From assembly GCF_019042245.1 (NCBI RefSeq), contig NZ_JAHQCX010000015.1, forward strand, positions 1-64,000: a stretch of DNA of 64,000 bases, given 5' to 3'. This document shows, in pieces, positions 17,410-26,630 of this stretch (within the stretch, counting starts at the first letter, position 1; the number at the start of each line of letters is the position of its first letter). The position numbers and the translations under genes were made by a program. Source of the DNA: Diplocloster modestus (lineage in GTDB: Bacteria; Bacillota; Clostridia; Lachnospirales; Lachnospiraceae). The notes under the pieces were generated by a model, which did no database searches, was not told where the DNA came from, and was given only the letters and a program-made list of their open reading frames with translations.

Positions 17410-17715
17410 ATGGCTGAAAATACAAATTACGAAGGCCAGGCCATCGGAATCTTTGAACTGGACAATCAGTGTGCCTGTTATGTAGCACTAGATGCCGCTT
17501 CCAAGGCCGCTAATGTCAGAATACAAAGCGTAGAGAGAAATCGTTTAAAATGGGGAGCCTGTGTGAAAATGAGAGGCAGCATATCGGATGTCCATGCCGC
17601 TATGGAAGCCGCTTTAAGAATAGCACAACCCATTTCCAAGATCGTGCACCATTCCATTATCGCCGCTCCTGCCGCGGATACGGAAATTTCTATGGCCATG
17701 ACGATTAACAAATAA
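17410..17715 (+). CDS. Bacterial microcompartment (BMC-H) shell protein 1
   Basis: 101 residues. The ATG at 17410, 6 nt after an AGGAGG site, is preferred over one further upstream without such a site. It has the BMC fold signature of a single domain: QAIGIFELDNQCACYVALDAASKAANVRI, then SISDVHAAMEAALRIA, then VHHSIIAAPAADTEI (compare GxIExxGxxAAIxAxDAMxKAAxVxI and VxxxVIPxPHxDVE). BMC-H hexamers tile the shell of metabolosomes. The usual glycine-rich pore loop is replaced by a KWGACVK segment, so the pore should differ from PduA/EutM. No encapsulated enzymes with typical targeting peptides were noticed nearby. Confidence 0.85.
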   Translation: MAENTNYEGQAIGIFELDNQCACYVALDAASKAANVRIQSVERNRLKWGACVKMRGSISDVHAAMEAALRIAQPISKIVHHSIIAAPAADTEISMAMTINK

Positions 17716-17736
17716 AGGAAAAGAAAGGGTATCGCG

Positions 17737-18030
17737 ATGAAATACGGAGCATTTGGATTAGTAGAAGTTCTGGGAAACGCAAGCGCCGTCCGGGTGGTAG
17801 ATCAGATGTTAAAAACATCCGATGTGGAATTCAGGACCTGGAATACCCGCTGCGGCGGTCATACACTCATATTCATGAGCGGTGAAGTAGCTGCGGTAAC
17901 CGCCGCGGTAGAAAGTGTGCGGACCAATCCTCCCTGTGAGGTATTGAACACTGCCGTCATTTCCAATCCTTCCGCAGAAACTGAACGGCTGGTGGCGGAA
18001 AACGAATCGAAACAAAAACTCAAAAAATAA
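17737..18030 (+). CDS. Bacterial microcompartment (BMC-H) shell protein 2
   Basis: 97 residues, 21 bp after shell protein 1 and clearly co-transcribed. It has one BMC domain (GAFGLVEVLGNASAVRVVDQMLKTSDVEF, then EVAAVTAAVESVR, then VLNTAVISNPSAETE) and a short Lys-rich tail ending KQKLKK. The two paralogues are strongly diverged, so they would form different hexamers or a mixed shell. The pore region reads TRCGGHTLIF, with a Cys that could be redox- or metal-active; that last point is speculation. A terminator follows at once. Confidence 0.85.
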   Translation: MKYGAFGLVEVLGNASAVRVVDQMLKTSDVEFRTWNTRCGGHTLIFMSGEVAAVTAAVESVRTNPPCEVLNTAVISNPSAETERLVAENESKQKLKK

Positions 18031-18095
18031 AAGCCATATAAAATTTTAGAACTGTTGCGAAATTCAAAAATCGTTGCAAAAAAACGGGTGTTTTT

Positions 18096-18130
18096 GGCAT
18101 TATCCTTAGCGGTAATGCCATTCTTTATAC
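18096..18130 (+). terminator. Terminator of the shell-protein operon
   Basis: TGGCATTA pairs with TAATGCCA around a 10-nt loop and is followed by TTCTTTAT. It separates the shell pair from the flavin-reductase gene. Confidence 0.6.
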
Positions 18131-18170
18131 GCAAAGCAAATGTAAACCATAGAAGGAGGACGACGATACT

Positions 18171-18737
18171 ATGAGAAAAAACTTTGGAGCGAAACCCTAC
18201 ACCTATCCACAGGTCGTATTTATCATTACCACTTATGGAGAAGATGGGACCCCGGATGCCATGAATGCCGCATGGGGCGGAATCAGTGGTGATACACAGA
18301 TCACCATGTGCCTGAGCGCCGGCCATAAAACTGTGAAAAACATCATTGCCCGCGGGGCCTTTACGGTCAGCATGGCGGACGCAGCTCACGTGACAGCCTG
18401 TGATTACGTAGGACTCGAGTCTGGAAATAAAGTATCGGATAAGTTTGAAAAAGCTGGTTTCCATGCGGTAAAGTCGGAGTTCGTGGATGCTCCGCTTATC
18501 GAAGAGCTGCCGATGGCTGTGGAGTGCAAGCTGGTAAGCTATGACGAGGCTTCCTGCCGCATGGTTGGCGAGATTATTAACGTCAGTGCGGATGAAAGCA
18601 TTTTAAATGAAAAGGGCATCATAGATCCTGCTAAGTTTGATCCGATTGTTTTTGATCCGGTGAACAATGCATACCTGAAAATAGGCGAAAAAGTGGGCAG
18701 CGCGTTTAAGGATGGAATGGTATTGAAAACCAGATGA
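18171..18737 (+). CDS. Flavin reductase-like (flavoredoxin family) FMN-binding protein
   Basis: 188 residues with the split-barrel flavin-reductase domain: PQVVFIITTYGEDGTPDAMNAAWGG near the start and SAGHKTVKNIIARGAFTVSMAD after it, the usual FMN-contacting segments. Anaerobe members act as flavoredoxins or as NAD(P)H:flavin reductases in the cytoplasm. The partner is unknown. An AGGAGG site precedes the ATG. It follows the shell operon but lies behind its terminator, so co-regulation is uncertain. Confidence 0.85.
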   Translation: MRKNFGAKPYTYPQVVFIITTYGEDGTPDAMNAAWGGISGDTQITMCLSAGHKTVKNIIARGAFTVSMADAAHVTACDYVGLESGNKVSDKFEKAGFHAVKSEFVDAPLIEELPMAVECKLVSYDEASCRMVGEIINVSADESILNEKGIIDPAKFDPIVFDPVNNAYLKIGEKVGSAFKDGMVLKTR

Positions 18738-18831
18738 TGGAAGGGGCCGTTTACACGGCCCGCCGCAGGCGTCGAATTGCGCAATCGGGTCCCGATTACG
18801 TAGATATTATTATAGCACTTATAGGCTATAA

Positions 18832-21800
18832 TCACGGATTATACATCTCTACGGCTATATCCGGCCGTTCCAGCAGTCCCTGCGCTTCCAGTATATAGTT
18901 GTCTGACCAGTCATTTCCTTCGGTCATAAAACTGGCCGGTTCACAGTAGGGCGGATGCCGCTGCCTCTGATGAAGCGGCCCGAATGTATTCTTCCGATTT
19001 AATATCACTTCCACTTCTGATAACCCATCCGTTTCTGCGGTGTACGGTGCCCATGGTATCAAAACCGCAGTATCTCCCACTGCTTTCAGACAACTTCCCT
19101 TCCAATCAGGAATACAAATTCTTACCCGCTTCCCCGCCGGTATGGGATCCGGCAGCAAATAAGACACCCCGCCTGAATAGAAAGGGAACCCCTGGCTGGT
19201 CAAATCACCGATTATGATCTTCTCTGGCATCTTATCCAGCACCGGTTTGCATCCTTCCGCCAGGTATACTCCAAAGTTTCCCAGCAGATATACTGCTTCC
19301 AAACCACTGCCCTTATGATAATCATATTCTATCATCAAGCTGTTCTGTCCGGCCTTCAGATCCCTTTTGGGAAGCTGAATCCTGAAAAAGCAGGGGTCAG
19401 TCCATTCCCGGCTGCGGCTCCATTCCACCGTTTTTCCATTTAAGCACAGCCGACTGACATGTTCCAGCTCTTCCAACACCAGCTCCACGTTCCCTGGTAC
19501 TTCCCTTGTCTCCCATTCATAGAACAATCTTACCCTGCCGAGCGGTTCATCCTTTTGATTCTGCCTGACTTCAAACCACGGCTGGAGCATCTCCGGCCCT
19601 CTCACTGGAATTCCGAAATAATTTCTCAGCTTCTGATCAGTCCGCAATACATCTTCAGGCCCGGTCCGATATACCACTTTGCCATTTTCGATCACTTCCG
19701 CCTGAACCCGGTCTAAAACACAGATATTTTGTTCTGACAAGCGGTAATCATACTGGTCGGGCATCGGGAGCCGAACGGTATCCGTATTTTTCCGGAGTGC
19801 TGTTTTTGAAGTGATATGGTTTTCTTCCATTTGCGTGATCAGAAATAATTTCATCTCACATGGTGCAAAATCTGTCACTATACTTTCTGTCTGTCCGTCT
19901 CTTTGAGCCTCAAATATCTCTGTATGTCCATCGGCTGCATCCCAGTATTCAACCACAGCACTGCATTCCATTGCGTTCCACTGGATTCTGACGTTCTGAA
20001 AGCTCTGCTCTCTGCTGGTATTCAAGACCAATACTGCCCTCTCCCAGGAATTTTGGGCACGGGAACGATCGGAACTCTGGAAATTCTGCCGGGAATTCTG
20101 GGTAGTCCGGGCACTCCGGGGACTCCTGAAACTCCGAACCAGAATCTCACTTACAGCCATGTCCTCCGCGCTTATCTTTACTTCACCTCCACCGGCGCCG
20201 GCGGCCGCGATCCGCTGCATATCCCAGGGAATCCGTTCACTATAAGCAGCCAGCCGCACACAACGTCCGCTTTTTACGGCATCCACATAGTCCGGAACAT
20301 TCCCTGCGAAGATTACCTGGCCGCCGTTTTGCTGAAATTCCTCCAGCAAAACAAGCGTGGAGGATCGGATCGTATCCATTCCCGCAACCAGAATCTTCCG
20401 ATACCGGCATGCTCCCAAGATCAGCTCCTGCTGTTCCACACGTCCGTGAGCCGCCAACAATCCCTCATCTCCATAATCGAACTCGATACCATGGCCGGCC
20501 AGACCATAGAATAATTCCTGGAATTCCATCTCCAGCCTGTTGATATCAGGGTCTGCGGCCACCATTCCATCAAATGCTCCCGCATAAATTCTGGCCCACA
20601 CACTCTCGATCGGATAGACAACCAGCAGGCTGCATTCCGGTTCCAATTCATCCAGGAACACATGGATCCGAGAAAAATAGTCTTCCACCGCCCGGTATTC
20701 CCGGTACCAGGATGCCTGGAAGAAAATACTGGCCGGATAATCCCGTTTGGCCTCCCCTTTCATCGTATACCAGCACAGATGAGGGCAGCGGAAATTAATT
20801 CCAAAAAAAGCCTGCCAGTTTCCCATAGCCTTATACCCCTCCAGGCTGACATTCCAGCCGCTGCATCCGTATAATTCGGACAGCACCTGCGGTTTACCCA
20901 TCTGTCTGGCGGCGGAAACCGCCTGCTTTACGATCCACCAGCAGCGGTTATCCTCAAAAAGTACATCTACCCCGGGTATATCCATATATTCATAGAATCT
21001 CATAAGGGAGCCCTGCATCATGGTCTGGGCCGTCAGAGAGTCCTCATGGAGCACATGGCCGGTAAACAGCATCTGATGTTCCCCGCACCATTTCTGTATG
21101 GGTTCTGCGTAATTCTCCAGAAAAAGCTGCTGGCACAGCTCCATATAATCCCATTTTACCTTTGACAGTTTCTGCCCCTCTTTCAACAAAAATAATTCCG
21201 GCAGAAACTCAGTCAGGGAATAGCCAAAACGTGTTTTAAATTCTGGAAAAAGTGCAGGCGTGTAGGGCAGTGCGTGTTTACTGCCTCCGGAGAATTCGGA
21301 AAATACGGCTCCTCGATGGGGTTCGTCGGTAAAGATTCCCTGTATTCCGCGCCCGATCCTGCCGCCGCAGTGCACTGCATATGCCTCATGGGTCAGCTGT
21401 ATAAAATGTTCAACTGCCTCCCTGTTCATCGTATCCAGATAAGTATATCCATTATATACTTCCCGGCACTGTGCCGGTATGACAGTAAACTTAAGAACGG
21501 TTTCCCCAGCCCTAGGAAGTTCCCCTTCCCTCAGTCTCCTGGCCTTCTGATAACAGCAGCCGCTGAGAATGCATGCAAATACAGCGATTGGATTCTCCTT
21601 CCAGAGTTCCGCTGTAAACTGTTCCGCCCCGATGGCCGTCATTTTCAAAAAAGAAGCGCGGTATGCTTCCTCTATCGTGGCCAGACCGCCGGCCGTTCCG
21701 GATGGCCACCGGTCCTCATCATAGAGCCAGGCCTGCATTCCTTTTCCTTCCCCGTAATCCGCGCATTCATTTGTCAGGGCAAACCATTCCTCACCCAGAT

Positions 21801-22032
21801 ATTCCGTTTCCAATCCCACTCTGGAATGCATGAAAAAGCCGCCGAATCCCATTTCCTCCAGAATGTCAATCTGCCGGAACAGTTCTTCCCGCTGAAGTTT
21901 CCCATTCCAGGCCCAGAAGGGTTTACCCCGGTAAGAAACTCCGGGATTTTGAAATTCTTCCCTCTTTCCTTCCCGCATGTGACTTTCCTCACAGACAGAC
22001 ATGTGAGAACATCTTTTTAGTTCAGAATTCAT
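18832..22032 (-). CDS. GH106-like alpha-L-rhamnosidase/glycosyl hydrolase
   Basis: 1066 residues with no signal peptide, hence cytoplasmic. The N-terminal region (KPFWAWNGKL, then EEMGFGGFFMHSRVGLETEYLG and WLYDEDRWPSG) is characteristic of the GH106-type TIM-barrel family; the C-terminal part (about 860-1000) is a beta-sandwich. GH106 enzymes release L-rhamnose from plant or bacterial glycans and flavonoid glycosides. It follows the GH78 rhamnosidase, whose stop lies 1 nt before this ATG, so the two are translationally coupled and probably act on the same imported oligosaccharide. A Ser/Arg/Gln-rich stretch near residues 635-665 comes from short tandem DNA repeats (20050-20140) and looks like a linker expansion. 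Confidence 0.75.
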   Translation of the reverse strand: MNSELKRCSHMSVCEESHMREGKREEFQNPGVSYRGKPFWAWNGKLQREELFRQIDILEEMGFGGFFMHSRVGLETEYLGEEWFALTNECADYGEGKGMQAWLYDEDRWPSGTAGGLATIEEAYRASFLKMTAIGAEQFTAELWKENPIAVFACILSGCCYQKARRLREGELPRAGETVLKFTVIPAQCREVYNGYTYLDTMNREAVEHFIQLTHEAYAVHCGGRIGRGIQGIFTDEPHRGAVFSEFSGGSKHALPYTPALFPEFKTRFGYSLTEFLPELFLLKEGQKLSKVKWDYMELCQQLFLENYAEPIQKWCGEHQMLFTGHVLHEDSLTAQTMMQGSLMRFYEYMDIPGVDVLFEDNRCWWIVKQAVSAARQMGKPQVLSELYGCSGWNVSLEGYKAMGNWQAFFGINFRCPHLCWYTMKGEAKRDYPASIFFQASWYREYRAVEDYFSRIHVFLDELEPECSLLVVYPIESVWARIYAGAFDGMVAADPDINRLEMEFQELFYGLAGHGIEFDYGDEGLLAAHGRVEQQELILGACRYRKILVAGMDTIRSSTLVLLEEFQQNGGQVIFAGNVPDYVDAVKSGRCVRLAAYSERIPWDMQRIAAAGAGGGEVKISAEDMAVSEILVRSFRSPRSARTTQNSRQNFQSSDRSRAQNSWERAVLVLNTSREQSFQNVRIQWNAMECSAVVEYWDAADGHTEIFEAQRDGQTESIVTDFAPCEMKLFLITQMEENHITSKTALRKNTDTVRLPMPDQYDYRLSEQNICVLDRVQAEVIENGKVVYRTGPEDVLRTDQKLRNYFGIPVRGPEMLQPWFEVRQNQKDEPLGRVRLFYEWETREVPGNVELVLEELEHVSRLCLNGKTVEWSRSREWTDPCFFRIQLPKRDLKAGQNSLMIEYDYHKGSGLEAVYLLGNFGVYLAEGCKPVLDKMPEKIIIGDLTSQGFPFYSGGVSYLLPDPIPAGKRVRICIPDWKGSCLKAVGDTAVLIPWAPYTAETDGLSEVEVILNRKNTFGPLHQRQRHPPYCEPASFMTEGNDWSDNYILEAQGLLERPDIAVEMYNP

Positions 22033-22033
22033 C

Positions 22034-24796
22034 TCATATCTCCTCTGGAATTAATTCAATGCGGTGACGGCCGCTGTAAAGCCTGATTGTCTTATGTACA
22101 TCCGCCATTTCCGCATCCTGCCTGTCTTGCATGTCGCTGTCCGGTATATCATTGTCCGGTATATCACTGTCCGCATTATATTCATCGATTTTATTTCCAT
22201 CGGTTTTATTGTTAGTTATTCTATTTCCATCCACTATAATCTCTGCAATCTTAAACCCTGGTTCAGGAATCTTTAAGTTCACACAAGTATTCCAGGGCAC
22301 TTCCGTCAGAATGACCACGCGGTCTTCCATCCGTTCCCACCGGCAGGACAGAGTTCCATTCATAAAGGTATGGGAAGCTTCGGCAAAAGTAAGTTCCCCG
22401 ATCATAGCAGGCTCCAATTCGTACACCCGCTTCCGGGGATCATCACCCGGGCGGATGCCTCCCAGTCCTTTCAGGAACCAGGTGCTGAATGCGCCCAGCA
22501 TCGGATGACTGTGAGAATTCATATGACCGCCCGCCATATTTTCCCAGCGCTCCCATATGGTAGTGGCGCCTTCCTCCAGCATATATCCGATGCTGGGATA
22601 GGTTTTCTGTATGGTTACCTGATATGCCACCTCATCCAGCTTCTCCTGGTTCAGCAGGTCATAGAGATACTTGGTCATCTGGTTTCCTGTCGACACATGA
22701 TAACCGCGTTTCACGATCAAATCATCCAGCAGATGACCCAACACCTTTTCTCTGCAGCAGTCCGGTGTGATCCCCAGCAGCAGAGGGAACAGATTGGCTC
22801 CCTGGGAGTTTTGGTCATAATATCCTTCTTCCTCGTGCAGAAACGCCCGGTTCACCGCTTCTTTTACCGATTCCGCCTGCCCGGCACAATAATTCCCATA
22901 CTCCGAATCACCAAGTACTTGAGATGCCTTTCGCATAATTTCACAGTCGTAATACAGGTAAGACGTGGTCACCAGCTGCGGCGCGATATTCTTCGGCACG
23001 GCGTTCTCACCCCAGCCCAGCTGTGCCTCGGTCATCGGAGGCGCCCACTCGCCCATATATTTTTCGTCCAACAGGCCGTTGGCCCTACGTTTGCCTAGTT
23101 TGAACTCCAGATATCTTTTCATACCGGGATAATGTCTGCGAAGGATCTGCTCATCCCCGTAGAACAGATAGAGATACCAAGGCAAAAGCAGATACACGCT
23201 GGACACATGGGATGCGGGACTGTCCCCAAAATAATATGGTATCGTATCGGGTATACATCCATTTTCCTCCTGGGCATCCGCGATATCCCAAAGCCATTTC
23301 TCATAAAATAAGATGGTGTCAAAATTATAGAGCCCCTCTTCAAAACGCACGGTCATATCGTTCATCCAGCCCAGTCTCTCATTTCGCTGGGGACAATCTG
23401 TGGGGATACTGTGCATATTATTTTCTTCTGTTCTGATCACCGCGTCATAGATCCGGTTGAGCATATCATCTGAGCAGCAGAACGCGCCGTTTTTCCGGAC
23501 ATCCGAACAGACGTTTACCGCCTGGACCGAATCTATCAGGACTTCACGATCCATCTCCAGCTGCAGGTATCGGAATCCATGATAGGTGAAACGCGGATGA
23601 TAGGTTTCCGGCCCGCTGCTTCCTATGATATAGGTATCTGTCGCCAGAGCCCCCCGCAGATTTTTCTGATTCACTGTACCGTCCGGCTTAAGCGTTTCCG
23701 CAAACCGCAGCACTACTTTCTGCCCGGGCTTTCCCTTGACTTTTATTTCCGCCCAGCCGGACAGGTTGACACCGAAGTCGACGATCATATGATAATGGTT
23801 CGGATCGTCCAGGAGACGGATATACTTCGGTTCCTGCCGCCCAATTTCCCGGATCGGAGGCATCAGCTGGCAGCAAAGGCGTCCTCCCGGAGACGGAACC
23901 GGAACCGCGAAGCTCCATTCGCCGTCCTTTTCCTGATAACCGTTCTCTCTCCATCCATTCTTCCTGAGCCTGGCGTCATAAAATTCTCCGTTATAGATAT
24001 TGTTCTGGCGGATCGGCCCATCGCTGACCCGGAAATCCTGTTCGTTAGACGCCAGGACACACCGCCCGTCGATCCACAGATCGCACAACAGCTTCGGTGT
24101 ATCAAGCCAGTCCGGCAGCCGGCCGATCAGATCTTTAAAGCTCTCATGGGCATTGCCAAGCCACCCTTCCCCCAGCACCACCGCCAGCACATTTTCCCCT
24201 GGTACCAGCAAAGCGGAGATATCAACCGCGCGATAGAGTACCGTCTTCCGGTAATCCGTCCAGCCAGGGTCCAGCATGCTGTCTGTAATTTTCGTTCCAT
24301 TTATGTATGCTTCAAAGTATCCCAGTCCACTGATATAAAGCCTGCCCTGCTCAAACGGCTCCCCGATCTGGAAACTGCTCCTGAACATAGGAGCCCTGCC
24401 GTTCACCGGCGCCGGCTCTCCGATCCAGATTCCCTTCCAGTCCTCTTTCGTGAGTTGCCCCATCTCGAACCGGCTCGTTCCGTTCATCCGGTATCCGGTT
24501 CCGTCAGCCTGTTTCAGTCCCACGGTTACTTCCCATATATATTGTCCACGGCTCTTTAATGGCTGTCCGTTATATTCGATCGCAGCACACCGTCCGGAAA
24601 TGTGTTCTTTACTGTCCCAGACCTCCTCTTTCTTAGTTCCGGATATCAGGGAAACCCGGATCCGGTAAGATGTCTGACAGGTGTAGCGCAGCTCGCCCTC
24701 CATCCTCCAGGAAAATCTGGGTCTTGGGTTCATGATCCCCACAGGCGTTTCCAAGTATTCGCAGGTCATCCTAAGCCTGCTGTTCGAATTCTGCAT
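22034..24796 (-). CDS. GH78 alpha-L-rhamnosidase
   Basis: 920 residues with the domain order of bacterial GH78 enzymes: an N-terminal beta domain (CEYLETPVGIMNPRPRFSW), a second beta domain with the motif GRLYISGLGYFEAYINGTKI near 160, the (alpha/alpha)6 catalytic barrel with DCPQRNERLGWMND near 475 (its acidic residues form the active site), and a C-terminal beta domain. It hydrolyses terminal alpha-L-rhamnose. There is no signal peptide, so it works on imported glycosides. The C-terminal domain has an odd Asn/Asp/Ile-rich insertion (about residues 855-890) encoded by short direct repeats at 22125-22230. Confidence 0.9.
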   Translation of the reverse strand: MQNSNSRLRMTCEYLETPVGIMNPRPRFSWRMEGELRYTCQTSYRIRVSLISGTKKEEVWDSKEHISGRCAAIEYNGQPLKSRGQYIWEVTVGLKQADGTGYRMNGTSRFEMGQLTKEDWKGIWIGEPAPVNGRAPMFRSSFQIGEPFEQGRLYISGLGYFEAYINGTKITDSMLDPGWTDYRKTVLYRAVDISALLVPGENVLAVVLGEGWLGNAHESFKDLIGRLPDWLDTPKLLCDLWIDGRCVLASNEQDFRVSDGPIRQNNIYNGEFYDARLRKNGWRENGYQEKDGEWSFAVPVPSPGGRLCCQLMPPIREIGRQEPKYIRLLDDPNHYHMIVDFGVNLSGWAEIKVKGKPGQKVVLRFAETLKPDGTVNQKNLRGALATDTYIIGSSGPETYHPRFTYHGFRYLQLEMDREVLIDSVQAVNVCSDVRKNGAFCCSDDMLNRIYDAVIRTEENNMHSIPTDCPQRNERLGWMNDMTVRFEEGLYNFDTILFYEKWLWDIADAQEENGCIPDTIPYYFGDSPASHVSSVYLLLPWYLYLFYGDEQILRRHYPGMKRYLEFKLGKRRANGLLDEKYMGEWAPPMTEAQLGWGENAVPKNIAPQLVTTSYLYYDCEIMRKASQVLGDSEYGNYCAGQAESVKEAVNRAFLHEEEGYYDQNSQGANLFPLLLGITPDCCREKVLGHLLDDLIVKRGYHVSTGNQMTKYLYDLLNQEKLDEVAYQVTIQKTYPSIGYMLEEGATTIWERWENMAGGHMNSHSHPMLGAFSTWFLKGLGGIRPGDDPRKRVYELEPAMIGELTFAEASHTFMNGTLSCRWERMEDRVVILTEVPWNTCVNLKIPEPGFKIAEIIVDGNRITNNKTDGNKIDEYNADSDIPDNDIPDSDMQDRQDAEMADVHKTIRLYSGRHRIELIPEEI

Positions 24797-24845
24797 ATGC
24801 CTTTCTTGTCTCCTTTCTGTCTTCGTGCGGGTTTTGTTATTTTGC

Positions 24846-25682
24846 CTATCCCTTAACCGCCCCGACCATCATGCCCTGCACATAATACTTGAGGCAGCTG
24901 GAAGTGGCCACCAGCAGCGGTACCGTACCGATCAGGAATGCCGCCGCGATCAGGCCCATGTCCGTCGCGCCTTTCCCCGCCGCGTTATTGAATACGATCT
25001 GGCAGAAGGTCTTCATCTCATCTCCGCCGGTTATGGCAACCGTGGGCCAGATATAATCGTTATACATGGCGACTACCGCCGTGATTCCCACGGTAATCAG
25101 GATAGGCTTCGAAAGCGGAACCGCGATTTTCGCAAAGGCATAGATCTCGCTGGCGCCGTCGATTCTGGCCGCCTCAAACATATCACCCGGCAGGCTCCGG
25201 TAAAAAGCTTCCGCCAGGATAATACCAAATATCTGCTGCCCGGACACATATGGGATAATCAGTGCCCAGAAAGTATTTAACAGGTGCATCCCATTTACAA
25301 TGTTATAGCTGGGGATGATTAAAAGTGTATAGGGAATCATCATAACAGCCAGCACCAGGGTATATAAAAGCTTTCTTCCTTTGAATTCCATGCGGCCAAA
25401 CGTATAGCCCGACAGCGCCACCACGATCAGAATCAGGATCAGGGAAATCAGGCATACAAACATGGAATTGAAAATCGGCCGTATCACAAAGTGAAAAGCT
25501 TTCTGAAAATTAATCCAGTATATCTTCTCCGGTAATCCCAGGAAATCATTCACAATCATTACATTCGGCTTCAGTGACATATTGATCATCATGAGAACCG
25601 GAAAAAAAGTAGCGGCCAGCAGAAGAATCAGAAATAATCTGCTTAAAAGATATCCAACGCCTATTTTTCTGTGACTGCGCAT
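24846..25682 (-). CDS. Carbohydrate ABC transporter permease (MalG type)
   Basis: 278 residues with six predicted helices and the EAA loop that docks the ATPase (EAARIDGASEIYAFAKIAVPLSKP). It is the second permease of a CUT1-type importer. It lies 1 bp after the MalF-type gene and 49 bp before the rhamnosidase. No ATPase gene is in the operon, as is common in clostridia where one shared MsmX-like ATPase energises several importers. The substrate is inferred to be a rhamnose-containing oligosaccharide. Confidence 0.92.
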   Translation of the reverse strand: MRSHRKIGVGYLLSRLFLILLLAATFFPVLMMINMSLKPNVMIVNDFLGLPEKIYWINFQKAFHFVIRPIFNSMFVCLISLILILIVVALSGYTFGRMEFKGRKLLYTLVLAVMMIPYTLLIIPSYNIVNGMHLLNTFWALIIPYVSGQQIFGIILAEAFYRSLPGDMFEAARIDGASEIYAFAKIAVPLSKPILITVGITAVVAMYNDYIWPTVAITGGDEMKTFCQIVFNNAAGKGATDMGLIAAAFLIGTVPLLVATSSCLKYYVQGMMVGAVKG

Positions 25683-25683
25683 A

Positions 25684-26565
25684 CTATTCCTCCTCTCCCA
25701 ACAGTTTTCTGGACGCCAGGGTCAGAAGGATGATCACGATAAATAATACCACCCCCAGAGCCGATGCGTATCCAAACTTCCCATCCCCAAAAGCGATCTT
25801 ATACATCTGCAGGGCCGGTATCATGGTAGAATAACCGGGGCCTCCCCCAGTCGTGGCGGCAATCAGTCCAAATCCGGACAAGCTGCCGATCAGGGACAGG
25901 GTTACCACTACTTTGATATAAGATTTGATATTGGGTAAATGTATATAGCGCACGACTTCCATCGAAGTGGCTCCGTCCACGATAGCCGCCTCATATAATT
26001 CATCTCCGATCGCGTTCAGCCCCGTATGCATAATCAGAAAATACATACTGGAGATAAACGGAAATCCGATCAGAATGATACAGATCAAAGCCGTTGATTT
26101 CTCGTTCAGCCAGTTATGTGTCAGTCCGCCCATTCCGAGCGCCCGTAAAATAGAATTGAAGCCAAAATTCGGATTATATAAATATTTCCATATCAGAATC
26201 GTTACAATCTGTGGAATCAGCATAGGGATGACAAAAGCGGTTTTGAAGAAGCCAGCCACTTTCTTATGTTTGATAAAGAACAGGATTTCCGATGCTAAAA
26301 GCGGGAAAAAGACACTGTTAAATACGGCCATAACTGTTATAATCGCCTGATTTTTAAAGGAAGTCAGAAACATTTCATCTTTGAATGCCGCGATATAATT
26401 CGTAAAACCCACCATCTGAGAAGACACTCCGAAGGTGGAGTCTGTGAATGACGTGTATACCGCATTCCCGATGGCATAATAAGAGAATACTGCCATCAAA
26501 ATCAAGGTAGGCGTCAGAAACAGATACGGCAGCAATTTTGCATGTATTGATTTTTTCACAACCAT
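25684..26565 (-). CDS. Sugar ABC transporter permease (MalF type)
   Basis: 293 residues, six helices, with the EAA motif EAAIVDGATSMEVVRYIHLPNIK near residue 195. It pairs with the MalG-type permease encoded immediately downstream. It lies 65 bp after the solute-binding protein gene in the same operon. Confidence 0.92.
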   Translation of the reverse strand: MVVKKSIHAKLLPYLFLTPTLILMAVFSYYAIGNAVYTSFTDSTFGVSSQMVGFTNYIAAFKDEMFLTSFKNQAIITVMAVFNSVFFPLLASEILFFIKHKKVAGFFKTAFVIPMLIPQIVTILIWKYLYNPNFGFNSILRALGMGGLTHNWLNEKSTALICIILIGFPFISSMYFLIMHTGLNAIGDELYEAAIVDGATSMEVVRYIHLPNIKSYIKVVVTLSLIGSLSGFGLIAATTGGGPGYSTMIPALQMYKIAFGDGKFGYASALGVVLFIVIILLTLASRKLLGEEE

Positions 26566-26630
26566 CCTCCTCGTCTTTTTAGATCAGGGGTACCGCGTCT
26601 TTGAGCCAGCACCCCTGATTCCTTAAGTGG

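Noticed and set aside
21274..22020. 248-codon plus-strand frame
   Set aside because: Antisense to the GH106-like gene; no start signals and no recognisable motif.
23579..24559. 326-codon plus-strand frame
   Set aside because: Fully antisense to the GH78 rhamnosidase, no ribosome site, Arg/Pro-rich product without recognisable domains; a shadow of a GC-skewed coding region.
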